DNA of 64,000 nucleotides, taken from NCBI RefSeq assembly GCF_014873755.1, contig NZ_JADBEG010000001.1, positions 2,501 through 66,500 of the forward strand, in the 5' to 3' direction. The stretch's first letter is position 1. Each line of letters begins with the position of its first letter. The translations under genes were made by a program, and so were the position numbers. Origin of the DNA: Amycolatopsis lexingtonensis (GTDB lineage: Bacteria > Actinomycetota > Actinomycetes > Mycobacteriales > Pseudonocardiaceae). This document shows, piece after piece, positions 1 to 11,178 of this stretch. The notes under the pieces were generated by a model, which had not been told where the DNA came from, ran no database searches, and saw only the letters and a list, made by a program, of their open reading frames with translations.

Positions 1-2727
<2,727 letters not shown>

Positions 2728-2799
2728 TACGAAGATGTTGCGCATCCACTCTACGGTTCTGAAACACCACGCTAGGTGCGTGTGTTGTTTTAGAGATGT
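2728..2799 (+). other. 23S-5S internal transcribed spacer
   Basis: Short spacer between the large rRNA and 5S rRNA, with no tRNA. It holds an imperfect hairpin around 2763-2790 (ACACCACGC facing GCGTGTGT) that could be a processing signal for releasing 5S; that role is inferred. Confidence 0.6.
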
Positions 2800-2916
2800 T
2801 TCGGTGGTTTTAGCGTCAGGGAAACGCCCGGTCCCATTCCGAACCCGGAAGCTAAGCTTGACAGCGCCGATGGTACTGCAACCGAAGGGTTGTGGGAGAG
2901 TAGGACACCGCCGAAC
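2800..2916 (+). rRNA. rrf: 5S ribosomal RNA
   Basis: A 117-base RNA with the standard 5S landmarks: 5' end TTCGGTGGTTTTAGCG, loop CCATTCCGAACCCGGAAG, and 3' part GGGAGAGTAGGACACCGCCGAA, which pairs back with the 5' end. It is the last gene of the rRNA operon. Confidence 0.97.
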
Positions 2917-2924
2917 TTACCTTC

Positions 2925-2972
2925 CGTACGGCCCGTTAGGATAGCCAGTTGGCTGCCCTAGCGGGCCGTACG
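2925..2972 (+). terminator. rRNA operon hairpin terminator
   Basis: Two 16-base arms (2925-2940 and 2957-2972) pair with a single G-T wobble. An inner AGCCA/TGGCT stem extends them, making one long hairpin of 48 bases. The only T-run (2991-2996) is about 18 bases further on, not directly attached. The position right behind 5S makes an rRNA terminator the natural reading. Confidence 0.85.
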
Positions 2973-3013
2973 CGTATGTCCAGAACAAGATTTTTTCCAT
3001 GGCAGGAGGCCAG

Positions 3014-5089
3014 GTGTCCGAGTTCGGTCGACGAGACTCAGCGGATGATGGGTCCGGCCGATCGGCACGCCGGGACGAAGGCTCCCGGGACCGGTCGGAC
3101 GCACCCCGAGGGGACCGGCGCGGTGCGCGCCAGGACCGCGGCGGCCGCGACGGCGGACACCAGGGTCGGCCTCGCCGTGACGACCGCGGAGTCCGCGGTG
3201 GCGGCAAGCCCTTCCGCGGCGGCGACGGTCCCCGTGACCGCGACCAGCGCGGAAGCGGCGCAGGTCAGAGCCGCGAAGGCGCCCGTAACTTCAGCGACCG
3301 CGACGACCGTCGCGGCAGCTCCGGCAGCCGGCCGAGCGGTGGCGGCTACGGCGGCAACCGCGACTCCGGTGGGCGTGACGACCGCCGGGGCGGTGGCTAC
3401 AACCGGGACTCCGGCCGACCCAGCGGCGGTGGCTACGGCAACCGCAACGCCAGTGACCGGGACGACCGTCGCGGCGGTGGGTACGGCAACCGTGACTCGG
3501 GCAGCCGCGACGATCGCCGTGGTGGCGGGTCCGGCAGCCGCGATTCCGGTGGCCGCAGTGGCGGGTATGGCAGCCGTGATTCCGGTGGCCGTGACGACCG
3601 TCGCGGTGGCGGCTACAACCGCGCTTCCGGTGGCAGTGATGATCGCCGTGGTGGCTACAACCGCAACTCCGGTGGCAGCGATGACCGCCGCGGTGGCGGC
3701 TACAACCGTGATTCCGGTGGCCGCGATGACCGCCGTAGTGGTGGGTACGGCTCCCGTGATTCCGGTGGCAGTGATGATCGCCGTAGTGGCGGCTACAACC
3801 GTGACTCTGGTAGCCGGTCGGGCGGTGGCTACGGCTCCCGCGACTCCGGCCGGCCGAGCTACGGTGACCGTGACTCCGGTGGCCGTGGTGGGTACAACCG
3901 CGACTCCGGTCGGCCCAGCAGCGGCGGCTACAACCGCAACACCGGCGACCGCGACGACCGCCGAGGTGGCTACAACCGCGACTCCGACCGGCCGAGCTAC
4001 GGCAACCGGGACTCCGACAGCCGCGACGAGCGGCGGGGCGCTGGCTCCGGCAGCCGTGACTCGGGCGGGCGTGGCGGAAGCTACGGGAACCGGGACTCCG
4101 GTCGCCCGACCAGCAGCGGCAGCCGGTATTCGGATGGGCCCGCTCGCTCCGGCGGCGACCGTTCCGAGAACCGCTCCGACAACCGCAGCTCAGAAAGCCG
4201 CAGCTCCGACAACCGTGCCGCGCGGCCGCAGGGCAAGGCGTCCTACGGCGATCGCAAGCCGCGGTCCGGTGGGGACTTCAAGCGCCGGGACGACCGGGAT
4301 GACCGGCCCGTGCGGGGTCCGCGGCCCAAGTTCGGTGCCGCGCTCGATGACGAAGCTCTGGCCAAGGAACTCCTCGAGGCGCCCGAGCTGCCCGAAGACA
4401 TCGAGTTCTCCGACCTCGACGAGGAAGCCCGCCGCGAGCTGAGGACGTTGCCGAAGGGGCTGGCCGAGACCGTCGGGAAGCACCTCGTCGCCGCCGGGGG
4501 GCTGATCGACAGCGATCCCGAGGCCGCGCTCGAACACGCCAAGTACGCCAAGGCGAAGGCCTCGCGCGTGCCGATCGTGCGCGAGGCGCTCGGGCTCGTC
4601 GCCTACCACGCCGGCAACTGGTCCGAAGCCCTCTCCGAGCTGCGGGCCGTCCGGCGGATGACGCGGACGGATGACCACATCGCCATCATCGCCGACGCCG
4701 AGCGGGCGCTCGGCCGGCCGGAGCGGGCGCTGGACCTGGCGAAGGAGGCCGACACGGCGAAGCTGCCGAAGGCCATTCAGGTCGAGCTCGCGATCGTCGC
4801 CGCCGGGGCGCGGCGGGATCTCGGGCAGCTCGACGCCGCCGTCGTCTCGCTGCAGGGCGACGACCTCAAGGCCGAGAAGCGCGATCCGTGGAGCGCGCGC
4901 CTCTTCTACGCCTACGCCGACAACCTCGCGGCGGCCGGGCGCGAAGAGGAAGCCGTGCGGTGGTTCCTCAACTCGGCCGAGGCCGACGAAGAAGACGAGA
5001 CCGACGCCGCCGAGCGCGCCGCCGAGCTGGCGAACGGGCCGAAGGACCAGGCCGCCGAGGAAGAGGACACCGAAGACACCGATGAGTGA
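3014..5089 (+). CDS. RG-rich disordered protein with C-terminal TPR domain
   Basis: A 691-residue protein of unknown biochemical role at the position of Rv1691 in the conserved mycobacterial order. Residues 1 to about 435 are low complexity: dozens of copies of units like GGYNRDSGGRDDRRGG, rich in Arg, Gly, Asp, Ser and Tyr and resembling RGG RNA-binding tails. From about residue 439 an alpha-helical TPR-like domain follows, then an acidic tail (EEEDTEDTDE). No signal peptide or membrane segment. GTG 3014 is preferred because AGGAGG (3004-3009) lies just upstream; ATG 2999 has no ribosome-binding site. The stop overlaps the next start by 8 bases, so the genes are coupled. RNA or ribosome binding is inferred from composition and from the place behind the rRNA operon. 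Confidence 0.85.
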   Translation: MSEFGRRDSADDGSGRSARRDEGSRDRSDAPRGDRRGARQDRGGRDGGHQGRPRRDDRGVRGGGKPFRGGDGPRDRDQRGSGAGQSREGARNFSDRDDRRGSSGSRPSGGGYGGNRDSGGRDDRRGGGYNRDSGRPSGGGYGNRNASDRDDRRGGGYGNRDSGSRDDRRGGGSGSRDSGGRSGGYGSRDSGGRDDRRGGGYNRASGGSDDRRGGYNRNSGGSDDRRGGGYNRDSGGRDDRRSGGYGSRDSGGSDDRRSGGYNRDSGSRSGGGYGSRDSGRPSYGDRDSGGRGGYNRDSGRPSSGGYNRNTGDRDDRRGGYNRDSDRPSYGNRDSDSRDERRGAGSGSRDSGGRGGSYGNRDSGRPTSSGSRYSDGPARSGGDRSENRSDNRSSESRSSDNRAARPQGKASYGDRKPRSGGDFKRRDDRDDRPVRGPRPKFGAALDDEALAKELLEAPELPEDIEFSDLDEEARRELRTLPKGLAETVGKHLVAAGGLIDSDPEAALEHAKYAKAKASRVPIVREALGLVAYHAGNWSEALSELRAVRRMTRTDDHIAIIADAERALGRPERALDLAKEADTAKLPKAIQVELAIVAAGARRDLGQLDAAVVSLQGDDLKAEKRDPWSARLFYAYADNLAAAGREEEAVRWFLNSAEADEEDETDAAERAAELANGPKDQAAEEEDTEDTDE

Positions 5090-6047
5090 CGCCCTGCTCG
5101 CGGCCTACGACGCCGTCCTGTTCGACCTCGACGGCACCGTCTACCACGGCACCCGGGTGATCCCGGGCGCCCCGGAGACGATCCAGGCGGCCCGCGAGCA
5201 CGGCACCCCCGTCCGGTTCGTCACGAACAACGCCTCCAAGGCGCCCGACGAGGTCGTCGCGCACCTCACCGGCCTCGGCATGCCCGCCGACGTCGGTGAG
5301 GTGCACACCAGCGCTCAGGCCGGCGTCGTCCTGCTCAAGGACCGGCTCGAGCCCGGCGCCGAGGTGCTCGTCGTCGGCACCGAGTCGCTCGCCGCCGAGG
5401 TCACCGGGGCAGGGTTGAAGCCGGTGCGGGAGAACGGTGACGACGTCCGGGCGGTCGTCCAGGGGCACTCGCCCGACAACACCTGGGCCGCGCTCGCCGA
5501 GGCCTGCCTGGCCATCCGCGCGGGCGCGCTCTGGGTCGCCTGCAACGTCGACGCGACCCTGCCCAGCGAACGCGGCCTGCTGCCCGGCAACGGCTCGATG
5601 GTCGCCGCGCTGCGGACCGCCACCGATGTCGAACCGCTGGTCGCCGGGAAGCCGCAGCCGCTGTTGTTCGAGACCGCGGCGCGGTCGGCGGGTGCCGAAA
5701 AGCCGCTCGTCGTAGGCGACCGGCTCGACACCGACATCGCCGGCGCGGTCGCGGCGGGCATCGACTCGCTCGTCGTGCTCTCCGGGGTCGCGACGCCGGA
5801 GCAGCTGATCAAGGCCGTCCCGGCCGAGCGCGGGACGTACCTGGCCAAGGACCTCACCGCGCTCACCGAGTCGCCCGAAGACCTGAAGATCGGGCCGCGG
5901 CCCGGGTGGTCCGTGACCACCCGGAACGGTGTCCTGGAAGCGACCGGCGACGGCGACGGCCTGGACCTGCTCCGCGCGCTGTGCCACGTGGCCTGGGAGA
6001 CCGGCGTCACCGAACTCGGCGAGGACACGCAGGCCCGGCTGCACTGA
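5082..6047 (+). CDS. HAD-IIA family sugar-phosphatase-like hydrolase
   Basis: A 321-residue cytoplasmic hydrolase of the haloacid dehalogenase superfamily, subclass IIA (NagD/PGP type). Motif I is FDLDGTVYHG, with nucleophile D15 and acid/base D17; motif II is FVTNNASK; the later PLVVGDRLDTDIAGA segment supplies the Mg-binding aspartates. The cap lies between motifs II and III, as usual for IIA. The true substrate cannot be read from sequence; a phosphoglycolate- or nucleotide-type phosphatase is likely. ATG 5082 overlaps the stop of the TPR gene (ATGAGTGA). It occupies the Rv1692 position. Confidence 0.9.
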   Translation: MSDALLAAYDAVLFDLDGTVYHGTRVIPGAPETIQAAREHGTPVRFVTNNASKAPDEVVAHLTGLGMPADVGEVHTSAQAGVVLLKDRLEPGAEVLVVGTESLAAEVTGAGLKPVRENGDDVRAVVQGHSPDNTWAALAEACLAIRAGALWVACNVDATLPSERGLLPGNGSMVAALRTATDVEPLVAGKPQPLLFETAARSAGAEKPLVVGDRLDTDIAGAVAAGIDSLVVLSGVATPEQLIKAVPAERGTYLAKDLTALTESPEDLKIGPRPGWSVTTRNGVLEATGDGDGLDLLRALCHVAWETGVTELGEDTQARLH

Positions 6048-6051
6048 CTGC

Positions 6052-6057
6052 TACCGT
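6052..6057 (+). promoter_or_regulatory. -10 box TACCGT, 7 bases before GTG 6065
   Basis: A TANNNT hexamer exactly seven bases upstream of the start codon. With the usual -10 to start-site distance this predicts a transcript that begins at or next to the GTG (leaderless). Confidence 0.5.
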
Positions 6058-6064
6058 TTGTGAC

Positions 6065-6262
6065 GTGCAGGATCATCCGTACCCCGTGCCGGGCCCCCCG
6101 CCCGGTTCGTTCTCGCAGCAGACCGACCCGCGGGCCGGCATCGACGAAGCCGTCGCCGGCTTGGACGACCTCGACGCGTTGCCGCTCGCGGAGCATGTCG
6201 AGCGTTTCGACGCCGTGCACACCGAGCTGACGGTCGCCCTCTCCAGCATCGACAAGGTCTGA
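6065..6262 (+). CDS. small conserved protein between the HAD and tlyA genes
   Basis: A 65-residue protein with a Pro-rich N terminus (PYPVPGPPPGS) and an acidic, helical C-terminal half. It has no cysteines, membrane segment or known domain. Its place between the HAD hydrolase and tlyA matches the small Rv1693 protein of M. tuberculosis. GTG 6065 is chosen because it follows a TACCGT box at 7 bases; the longer frame upstream merely overlaps the HAD gene. Function unknown. Confidence 0.7.
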   Translation: MQDHPYPVPGPPPGSFSQQTDPRAGIDEAVAGLDDLDALPLAEHVERFDAVHTELTVALSSIDKV

Positions 6263-6267
6263 CCACG

Positions 6268-7095
6268 GTGCCCAAGCGGGCGCGCCTCGACGCGGAACTG
6301 GTTCGGCGCGGCCTCGCGCGGTCGCGCGAGCAGGCCTCGGCCCTGATCACCGGCGGCAAGGTCACCGTGCGCGGCATGGTGGCCAGCAAGCCCGCCACCG
6401 GCGTGGAGACCGACGCGCCCATCGTCGTCAAGGACGAGGACGACCCCGGCTGGGCTTCCCGCGGCGCGCACAAGCTGCTCGGCGCGCTGGAGGCGTTCAC
6501 CGACCTCAGCGTCGAGGGCAAGCGCTGCCTCGATGCCGGCGCGTCCACCGGCGGCTTCACCGACGTCCTGCTCCGCAACGGCGCCGCGACCGTGATCGCC
6601 GCCGACGTCGGCCGCGGCCTGCTCGACTGGCGGATCCGCACTGACGAACGTGTAGTGGTCATGGACCGCACCAATGTTCGCAACCTCTCTCCCGACGACC
6701 TCGGTGGCCAGGTCGACGTCGTCGTCGGGGACCTCTCGTTCATCTCCCTGAAGCTCGTGCTGCCCGCGCTCGCCGCCTGCGCGCGCGAAGGCGCCGACCT
6801 GGTGCCGATGGTCAAGCCGCAGTTCGAAGTGGGCAAGGACCGGCTCGGCAGCGGCGGCGTCGTCCGCGACCCCGAACTGCGCGCCGAATCCGTGCTCACC
6901 GTCATCGACGAAGCCGCGAAGCTCGGGCTCGCGCTGCGCGGGGTGACCGCGAGCCCGCTGCCGGGGCCGTCCGGGAACGTCGAGTACTTCGTGTGGCTGA
7001 AGAAAGAACACGTGGCCGAGTCCACTGTGGACGCGGTAGACAGGTCTGAGGCCGAGCGGCTCGTCCGAACCGCCGTCGAGGAAGGGCCCGCATGA
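6268..7095 (+). CDS. tlyA: TlyA 16S/23S rRNA 2'-O-methyltransferase
   Basis: A 275-residue enzyme that in mycobacteria methylates the 2'-OH of cytidines in both ribosomal subunits; loss gives capreomycin resistance. The N-terminal S4 RNA-binding domain spans about residues 5-60. The FtsJ-like Rossmann domain follows, with SAM motif LDAGASTGGF (88-97), catalytic-type Lys in SRGAHKL (64-70), VVGDLSF and MVKPQFEVG. Length is normal for the family. It starts at GTG 6268, five bases after the small gene, and overlaps nadK by 4 bases (ATGA), so the two are probably cotranslated. Confidence 0.95.
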   Translation: MPKRARLDAELVRRGLARSREQASALITGGKVTVRGMVASKPATGVETDAPIVVKDEDDPGWASRGAHKLLGALEAFTDLSVEGKRCLDAGASTGGFTDVLLRNGAATVIAADVGRGLLDWRIRTDERVVVMDRTNVRNLSPDDLGGQVDVVVGDLSFISLKLVLPALAACAREGADLVPMVKPQFEVGKDRLGSGGVVRDPELRAESVLTVIDEAAKLGLALRGVTASPLPGPSGNVEYFVWLKKEHVAESTVDAVDRSEAERLVRTAVEEGPA

Positions 7096-8018
7096 CCACC
7101 GAACGTGAAGTGCTCCTCATGGTCCACCCCGATCGCGAGGCGACGGGCGAGGCCGCGCGCGAGGTTTCGGCGCGCTTCGCCAAGGCCGGCATCCGGATCC
7201 GGGTGATCGAGCACGACGTCTGCGCGCTGATCAATCCCGACGAGCACGGCGTCGGCGCGACGTGCACCGTCGTCGACCCGGACGACAACCCGGCCGAGGG
7301 CGTCGAGCTGGTCTTCGTCCTCGGCGGTGACGGCACGCTGCTGCGCGCGGCCGAGCTGGCCCGCCCCGCCGGCGTGCCGGTGCTGGGCGTGAACCTCGGG
7401 CGCGTCGGCTTCCTCGCCGAGGCCGACTCCGACGCGCTGGCCGACACTGTGCAGCGCGTCGTCGACGGCGACTACCAGGTCGAAGAGCGGATGACCATCG
7501 ACGTCACGGTCACCCACGGCGGCGAAGAGGTCGCCCGCACCTGGGCGCTCAACGAAGCCAGCGTCGAGAAGAGCACCCGCGAGCGCGTCCTGGACGCGCT
7601 GATCGAGGTCGACGGCCGCCCGGTGTCGGCGTTCGGCTGCGACGGTGTGCTCTGCGCCACACCGACCGGTTCGACGGCGTACGCGTTTTCGGCGGGCGGC
7701 CCGATCATCTGGCCGGACGTCCAGGCGCTGCTGGTCGTGCCGAGCAACGCGCACGCCATGTTCGCGCGGCCGCTGGTCGTCTCGCGGGACTCGGTGATCA
7801 CCGTCGGGATCGACCCGGACGGCTCGTCGGCGGTCTTGACCTGCGACGGGACCCGGCACGTCGACCTGCCGCCCGGCGTGCGGGTGCGCGTCACGTGCGG
7901 CACGACGCCGGTGCGGCTGGTCCGGCTGTGGGACGGGCCGTTCACGGATCGGCTGGTCCAGAAGTTCTCGCTGCCGGTGAAGAGCTGGCGAGAGCGGCAC
8001 GCGCGCCCCTGCGACTGA
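7092..8018 (+). CDS. nadK: NAD kinase
   Basis: A 308-residue cytoplasmic enzyme that phosphorylates NAD to NADP using ATP or polyphosphate. The signature GGDGT lies at residues 78-82 (FVLGGDGTLLRAAEL); the second signature GCDGVLCATPTGSTAY and the NE pair in WALNEASVEKS are both present. The start overlaps the tlyA stop by 4 bases. It holds the position of Rv1695. Confidence 0.96.
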   Translation: MTTEREVLLMVHPDREATGEAAREVSARFAKAGIRIRVIEHDVCALINPDEHGVGATCTVVDPDDNPAEGVELVFVLGGDGTLLRAAELARPAGVPVLGVNLGRVGFLAEADSDALADTVQRVVDGDYQVEERMTIDVTVTHGGEEVARTWALNEASVEKSTRERVLDALIEVDGRPVSAFGCDGVLCATPTGSTAYAFSAGGPIIWPDVQALLVVPSNAHAMFARPLVVSRDSVITVGIDPDGSSAVLTCDGTRHVDLPPGVRVRVTCGTTPVRLVRLWDGPFTDRLVQKFSLPVKSWRERHARPCD

Positions 8019-8095
8019 CCGCCGCTTAACGATTCATTCGAACATATCGGCGACTCGCCGGGGTCCCGGGCGCGCAGAGTGTCGGTGGTGGCCGC

Positions 8096-8101
8096 TACGG
8101 T
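8096..8101 (+). promoter_or_regulatory. -10 box TACGGT, 7 bases before GTG 8109
   Basis: A TANNNT hexamer seven bases upstream of the inferred recN start, consistent with a leaderless recN transcript. It also argues for GTG 8109 over the in-frame start at 8079. Confidence 0.55.
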
Positions 8102-8108
8102 AGGCGGC

Positions 8109-9890
8109 GTGCTGGCCGAGATGCGCATCCAGGGCCTCGGAGTCATCGAGGACGCCCTGCTGGAACTGCACGCGGGCTTCACCGTCGTGACCGGTGAGAC
8201 GGGTGCCGGGAAGACCATGGTCGTCACCGGGCTGCACCTGCTGTCCGGGGGCCGGGCCGAGGTGTCCAAGGTCCGGACGGGGATGCTCAAGGCGTTCGTC
8301 GAAGGGCGGTTCACCTACGCCGGCGTCGAAGGCGCCGAGCGGATCGTCACCGATTCGGGTGCCGACGTGGACGAAGACGGCAGCGTGATCGCGCTGCGGG
8401 CGGTCGCTGTCGACGGGCGGTCGCGCGCCCACCTCGGCGGGCGGTCCGTGCCGGTCGGCGTGCTCGCGGAGCTGTCCGAACAGCTGATCGCGGTGCACGG
8501 GCAGAACGACCAGCTCCGGCTGCTGCGCCCGGCCGAGCAGCGCGCGGTGATCGACCGGTTCGCCGGGGACGCCGTGGCGAAGCCGCTGGCCGCCTACCAG
8601 GAGGTCCGGGCGGAGTGGCTGGCGGTGATCGCGGAGCTGACCGAGCGCTCGACGCGGTCGCGGGAGATGGCCCAGCAGGCCGACCTGCTCAAGCACGGGC
8701 TCACCGAGATCGACGCCGTCGCGCCCGAGCCGGGCGAGGACGTCGGGCTCACCGAGCAGATCAAGCGGCTCGCGGCGGTCGACGAGCTGCGCGCGACCGC
8801 GACCGAAGCGCACGTCGCCGTTTCCGGCTCCCCGGACGGTGATCCGGACGCCCCGGGCGCGGCCGGCCTGGTCTCCGAGGCGCTGCGGCGGTTGTCGACG
8901 TCCGAGGACGCTGTGCTGCGTGAGCTGGCGCCGCGGCTGGAAGAGGCGTCGGTGCTGCTCGCCGACGTCGGGGCCGAGCTGGGCAGCTACGTCGAGACGC
9001 TGGACGCCGACCCGGCGCTGCTGGAGAAGGTCCTGGCCCGCCAGGCCGACCTCAAGCGGCTGACCCGCAAGTACGCGGCGGACGTCGACGGCGTGCTCGC
9101 CTGGGCCGACGACGCCCGGCGCCGCCTGGAGTCGATGGACACCTCGGAGGAGGCGCTCGCCGGGCTGGCGCTGCGCCGCGACCAGCTCGGGATCCAGCTG
9201 GCCGCGCACGCCGCCGAAGTGTCGGCGGCGCGGGAAAAGGCCGCCGCCGAACTGGCGGCCGAGATCACCCGTGAACTGTCCGGCCTGGCGATGGGCCAGG
9301 CGGCGATCGAGGTGACGGTCGAGCAGCGTCCCGCTGAGCACGGCGACACGCACGCGCTGACCATCGACGGCCGCGCGGTGCACGCGGGCGCGGACGGCGT
9401 CGACGACGTCGAGCTGCTGCTGCGGGCCCACGACGGCGCCCCGCCGCTGCCGGTGCACAAGGCGGCGTCGGGCGGTGAGCTGTCGCGGGTGATGCTGGCG
9501 ATCGAGGTCGTCCTGGCCCACGCCGACACGGTGCAGACGCTGGTGTTCGACGAGGTCGACGCGGGCGTCGGCGGCCGCGCGGCGGTCGAGATCGGCCGCC
9601 GGCTGGCGCGGCTGGCGCGCACCCACCAGGTCCTGGTGGTCACGCACCTGCCGCAGGTGGCCGCGTTCGCCGACCAGCACCTGGTGGTGGACAAGGGGCA
9701 CAGCGGCGGCGTGACGCGCAGCGGCGTGAAGAACCTGAAGCAGGCCGAGCGGGTCAGCGAACTGGCCCGGATGCTCGCCGGGATGGACAACGAGACCGGG
9801 CGGGCGCACGCGGAGGAACTGCTGGCCACGGCGGAGAAGGACAAGGCCGAGTTCACGCCGAAGCGGAAGCGGGCGGCGAAGAAGAAGTAG
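8109..9890 (+). CDS. recN: DNA repair protein RecN
   Basis: A 593-residue SMC-like ATPase that acts at double-strand breaks during recombinational repair. Walker A is GETGAGKT at residues 29-36, followed by the RecN-typical LIAVHGQNDQLRLL. The middle is the helical coiled-coil arm, and the ABC signature (ASGGELSRVMLAIE) and Walker B (LVFDEVDAGVGG) lie near the C terminus. The start at GTG 8109 (MLAEMRIQGLG) fits RecN N termini. The C terminus is lysine-rich. No LexA box was recognised upstream. Confidence 0.96.
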   Translation: MLAEMRIQGLGVIEDALLELHAGFTVVTGETGAGKTMVVTGLHLLSGGRAEVSKVRTGMLKAFVEGRFTYAGVEGAERIVTDSGADVDEDGSVIALRAVAVDGRSRAHLGGRSVPVGVLAELSEQLIAVHGQNDQLRLLRPAEQRAVIDRFAGDAVAKPLAAYQEVRAEWLAVIAELTERSTRSREMAQQADLLKHGLTEIDAVAPEPGEDVGLTEQIKRLAAVDELRATATEAHVAVSGSPDGDPDAPGAAGLVSEALRRLSTSEDAVLRELAPRLEEASVLLADVGAELGSYVETLDADPALLEKVLARQADLKRLTRKYAADVDGVLAWADDARRRLESMDTSEEALAGLALRRDQLGIQLAAHAAEVSAAREKAAAELAAEITRELSGLAMGQAAIEVTVEQRPAEHGDTHALTIDGRAVHAGADGVDDVELLLRAHDGAPPLPVHKAASGGELSRVMLAIEVVLAHADTVQTLVFDEVDAGVGGRAAVEIGRRLARLARTHQVLVVTHLPQVAAFADQHLVVDKGHSGGVTRSGVKNLKQAERVSELARMLAGMDNETGRAHAEELLATAEKDKAEFTPKRKRAAKKK

Positions 9891-9904
9891 CGGTCAGCCC
9901 GGCG

Positions 9905-9957
9905 GTCTTGAATGAGTCATTCAGGACCGCCGGTGACCTGAATGACTCATTCAAGAC
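9905..9957. repeat. perfect inverted repeat, GAATGAGTCATTC family
   Basis: Arms of 21 bases (9905-9925 and 9937-9957) are perfectly complementary around an 11-base loop, each holding TTGAATGAGTCATTCAGG or its complement. Nearly the same element occurs at 58991-59045, again with an 11-base loop. Here it sits 15 bases after the recN stop, between recN and the converging MarR relic, so it may act as a bidirectional terminator. Confidence 0.9.
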
Positions 9958-9968
9958 ACCGCGGGCGG

Positions 9969-10165
9969 TCAGTCGAGGCCCGTGGTGATGCCGCGGAACA
10001 CCTCCGCCCGCACGACCAGCGTGGACCGGCGGTTCGCCGGGTCCGGCTCGCGGCGGGCGTAACCCGAGGACTCGAGGTCGTCCAAGATCCGGGTCAACCC
10101 GCTCGCGCTGTGCACGAGCGCTCCGCCGGTAGTTCGGCGTCGAGCATGCGCGGCAGCAACGGACT
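9969..10165 (-). pseudogene. MarR-family regulator relic with internal deletion
   Basis: On the minus strand two pieces of a MarR-type regulator can be read in different frames. LPRMLDAELPAE (about 10160-10125) resembles the dimerisation helix. LVHSASGLTRILDDLESSGY (about 10125-10065), followed by ARREPDPANRRS, is the recognition helix and wing. The 40-50 residues normally between them are missing, and the frame stops at 9969 soon after the wing, without the C-terminal helices. This looks like a decayed regulator that once faced the oxidoreductase gene at 10192, a common MarR arrangement. Confidence 0.6.
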
Positions 10166-10191
10166 GTTCGCAGGCGAAGAAAGGACCCAGG

Positions 10192-11178
10192 ATGCGCGCG
10201 GTGGTACTCCGAGAACCCGGTCCCGTCGAGAACCTCGAGCTCAAGGAGCTTCCGCTGCCGGAGGTGAAACCCGGCTGGGTCCGGATCGCCGTGAAGGCGT
10301 TCGGGCTCAACCGGTCCGAGCTGCACACCCGCCTCGGGCTGGCCGAAGGCGTCACGTTCCCGCGCGTGCCCGGGATCGAGGCCGTCGGGATCGTCGACGC
10401 CGGCGACGGCTTCGCACCCGGGCAGCAGGTCGCCACGATGATGGGCGGGATGGGCCGGACGTTCGACGGCGGCTACGCCGAGTACACCCTGGTCCCGCGC
10501 GAGCAGGTCATCCCGTTCCGCTCCGACCTGCCGTGGGAGGTCCTCGGCCAGGTCCCCGAGACGCTCCAGACCGCGTACGGCTCGCTCACCACCGGGCTCG
10601 ACCTCGGGCGTGGCCAGACCCTGCTGATCCGCGGCGGCACCTCGGCCCTCGGCTTCGCGACCGCCACCTTGGCGAAAGACCTCGGCGCCACCGTCTTCGC
10701 CACCACCCGGCAGGCCGACCGCCTCGACGCCCTGCGCGACCACGGCGTCGACCACCCGCTGCTGGACGACGGGAACGTCGCGGAACAGGTCCGGGAGATC
10801 GTCCCGGACGGCGTCGACGCGGCGCTCGAACTTGTCGGGACGCCGACTCTGCCGGACACCCTGAACGCCACCCGCGTGCACGGGACCGTCTGCTTCACCG
10901 GCATGCTTTCCAACCAGTGGACGGTCAAGAATTTTTATCCGATCGGCTACCTTCCCGCCGGGGTGCGGCTGACCGCTTATGGTGGTGAGGCGGACGACCT
11001 GCCCGCCTCCGTCCTCCAGCGGTACCTCGACCGGATCGCGGCCGGCGAAGCCAGTCTCGGCCCGGCGAAGGTCTACCCGATGGCGGAGATCCGGCAGGCG
11101 CACGACGACCTGGAGCACAACCGGACGGCGGGCAAGCTCGTCGTGCTGACCGGCCGATCGGAGGGAGCCGCCCCGTGA
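10192..11178 (+). CDS. zinc-independent MDR-family quinone oxidoreductase-like enzyme
   Basis: A 328-residue NADPH-dependent medium-chain dehydrogenase/reductase of the quinone oxidoreductase branch. The N-terminal GroES-like fold reads VKAFGLNRSELHTR and PRVPGIEAVGIV; the Rossmann fold reads TLLIRGGTSALGFATATLAK. The zinc-binding cysteines of alcohol dehydrogenases are absent. The likely reaction is reduction of quinones or enones; the substrate is unknown. ATG 10192 follows AAAGGACCC. It overlaps the next gene by 4 bases and lies next to a broken MarR gene, so it may have lost its regulator. Confidence 0.85.
   Translation: MRAVVLREPGPVENLELKELPLPEVKPGWVRIAVKAFGLNRSELHTRLGLAEGVTFPRVPGIEAVGIVDAGDGFAPGQQVATMMGGMGRTFDGGYAEYTLVPREQVIPFRSDLPWEVLGQVPETLQTAYGSLTTGLDLGRGQTLLIRGGTSALGFATATLAKDLGATVFATTRQADRLDALRDHGVDHPLLDDGNVAEQVREIVPDGVDAALELVGTPTLPDTLNATRVHGTVCFTGMLSNQWTVKNFYPIGYLPAGVRLTAYGGEADDLPASVLQRYLDRIAAGEASLGPAKVYPMAEIRQAHDDLEHNRTAGKLVVLTGRSEGAAP

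Noticed and set aside
2949..4442. Long second open frame (497 codons, Ala/Val/Thr-rich) over the RG-repeat gene
   Set aside because: It is the repeat region read one frame over; it has no ribosome-binding site, starts in the rRNA terminator region and stops inside the TPR part. Repeats keep alternative frames open by chance.
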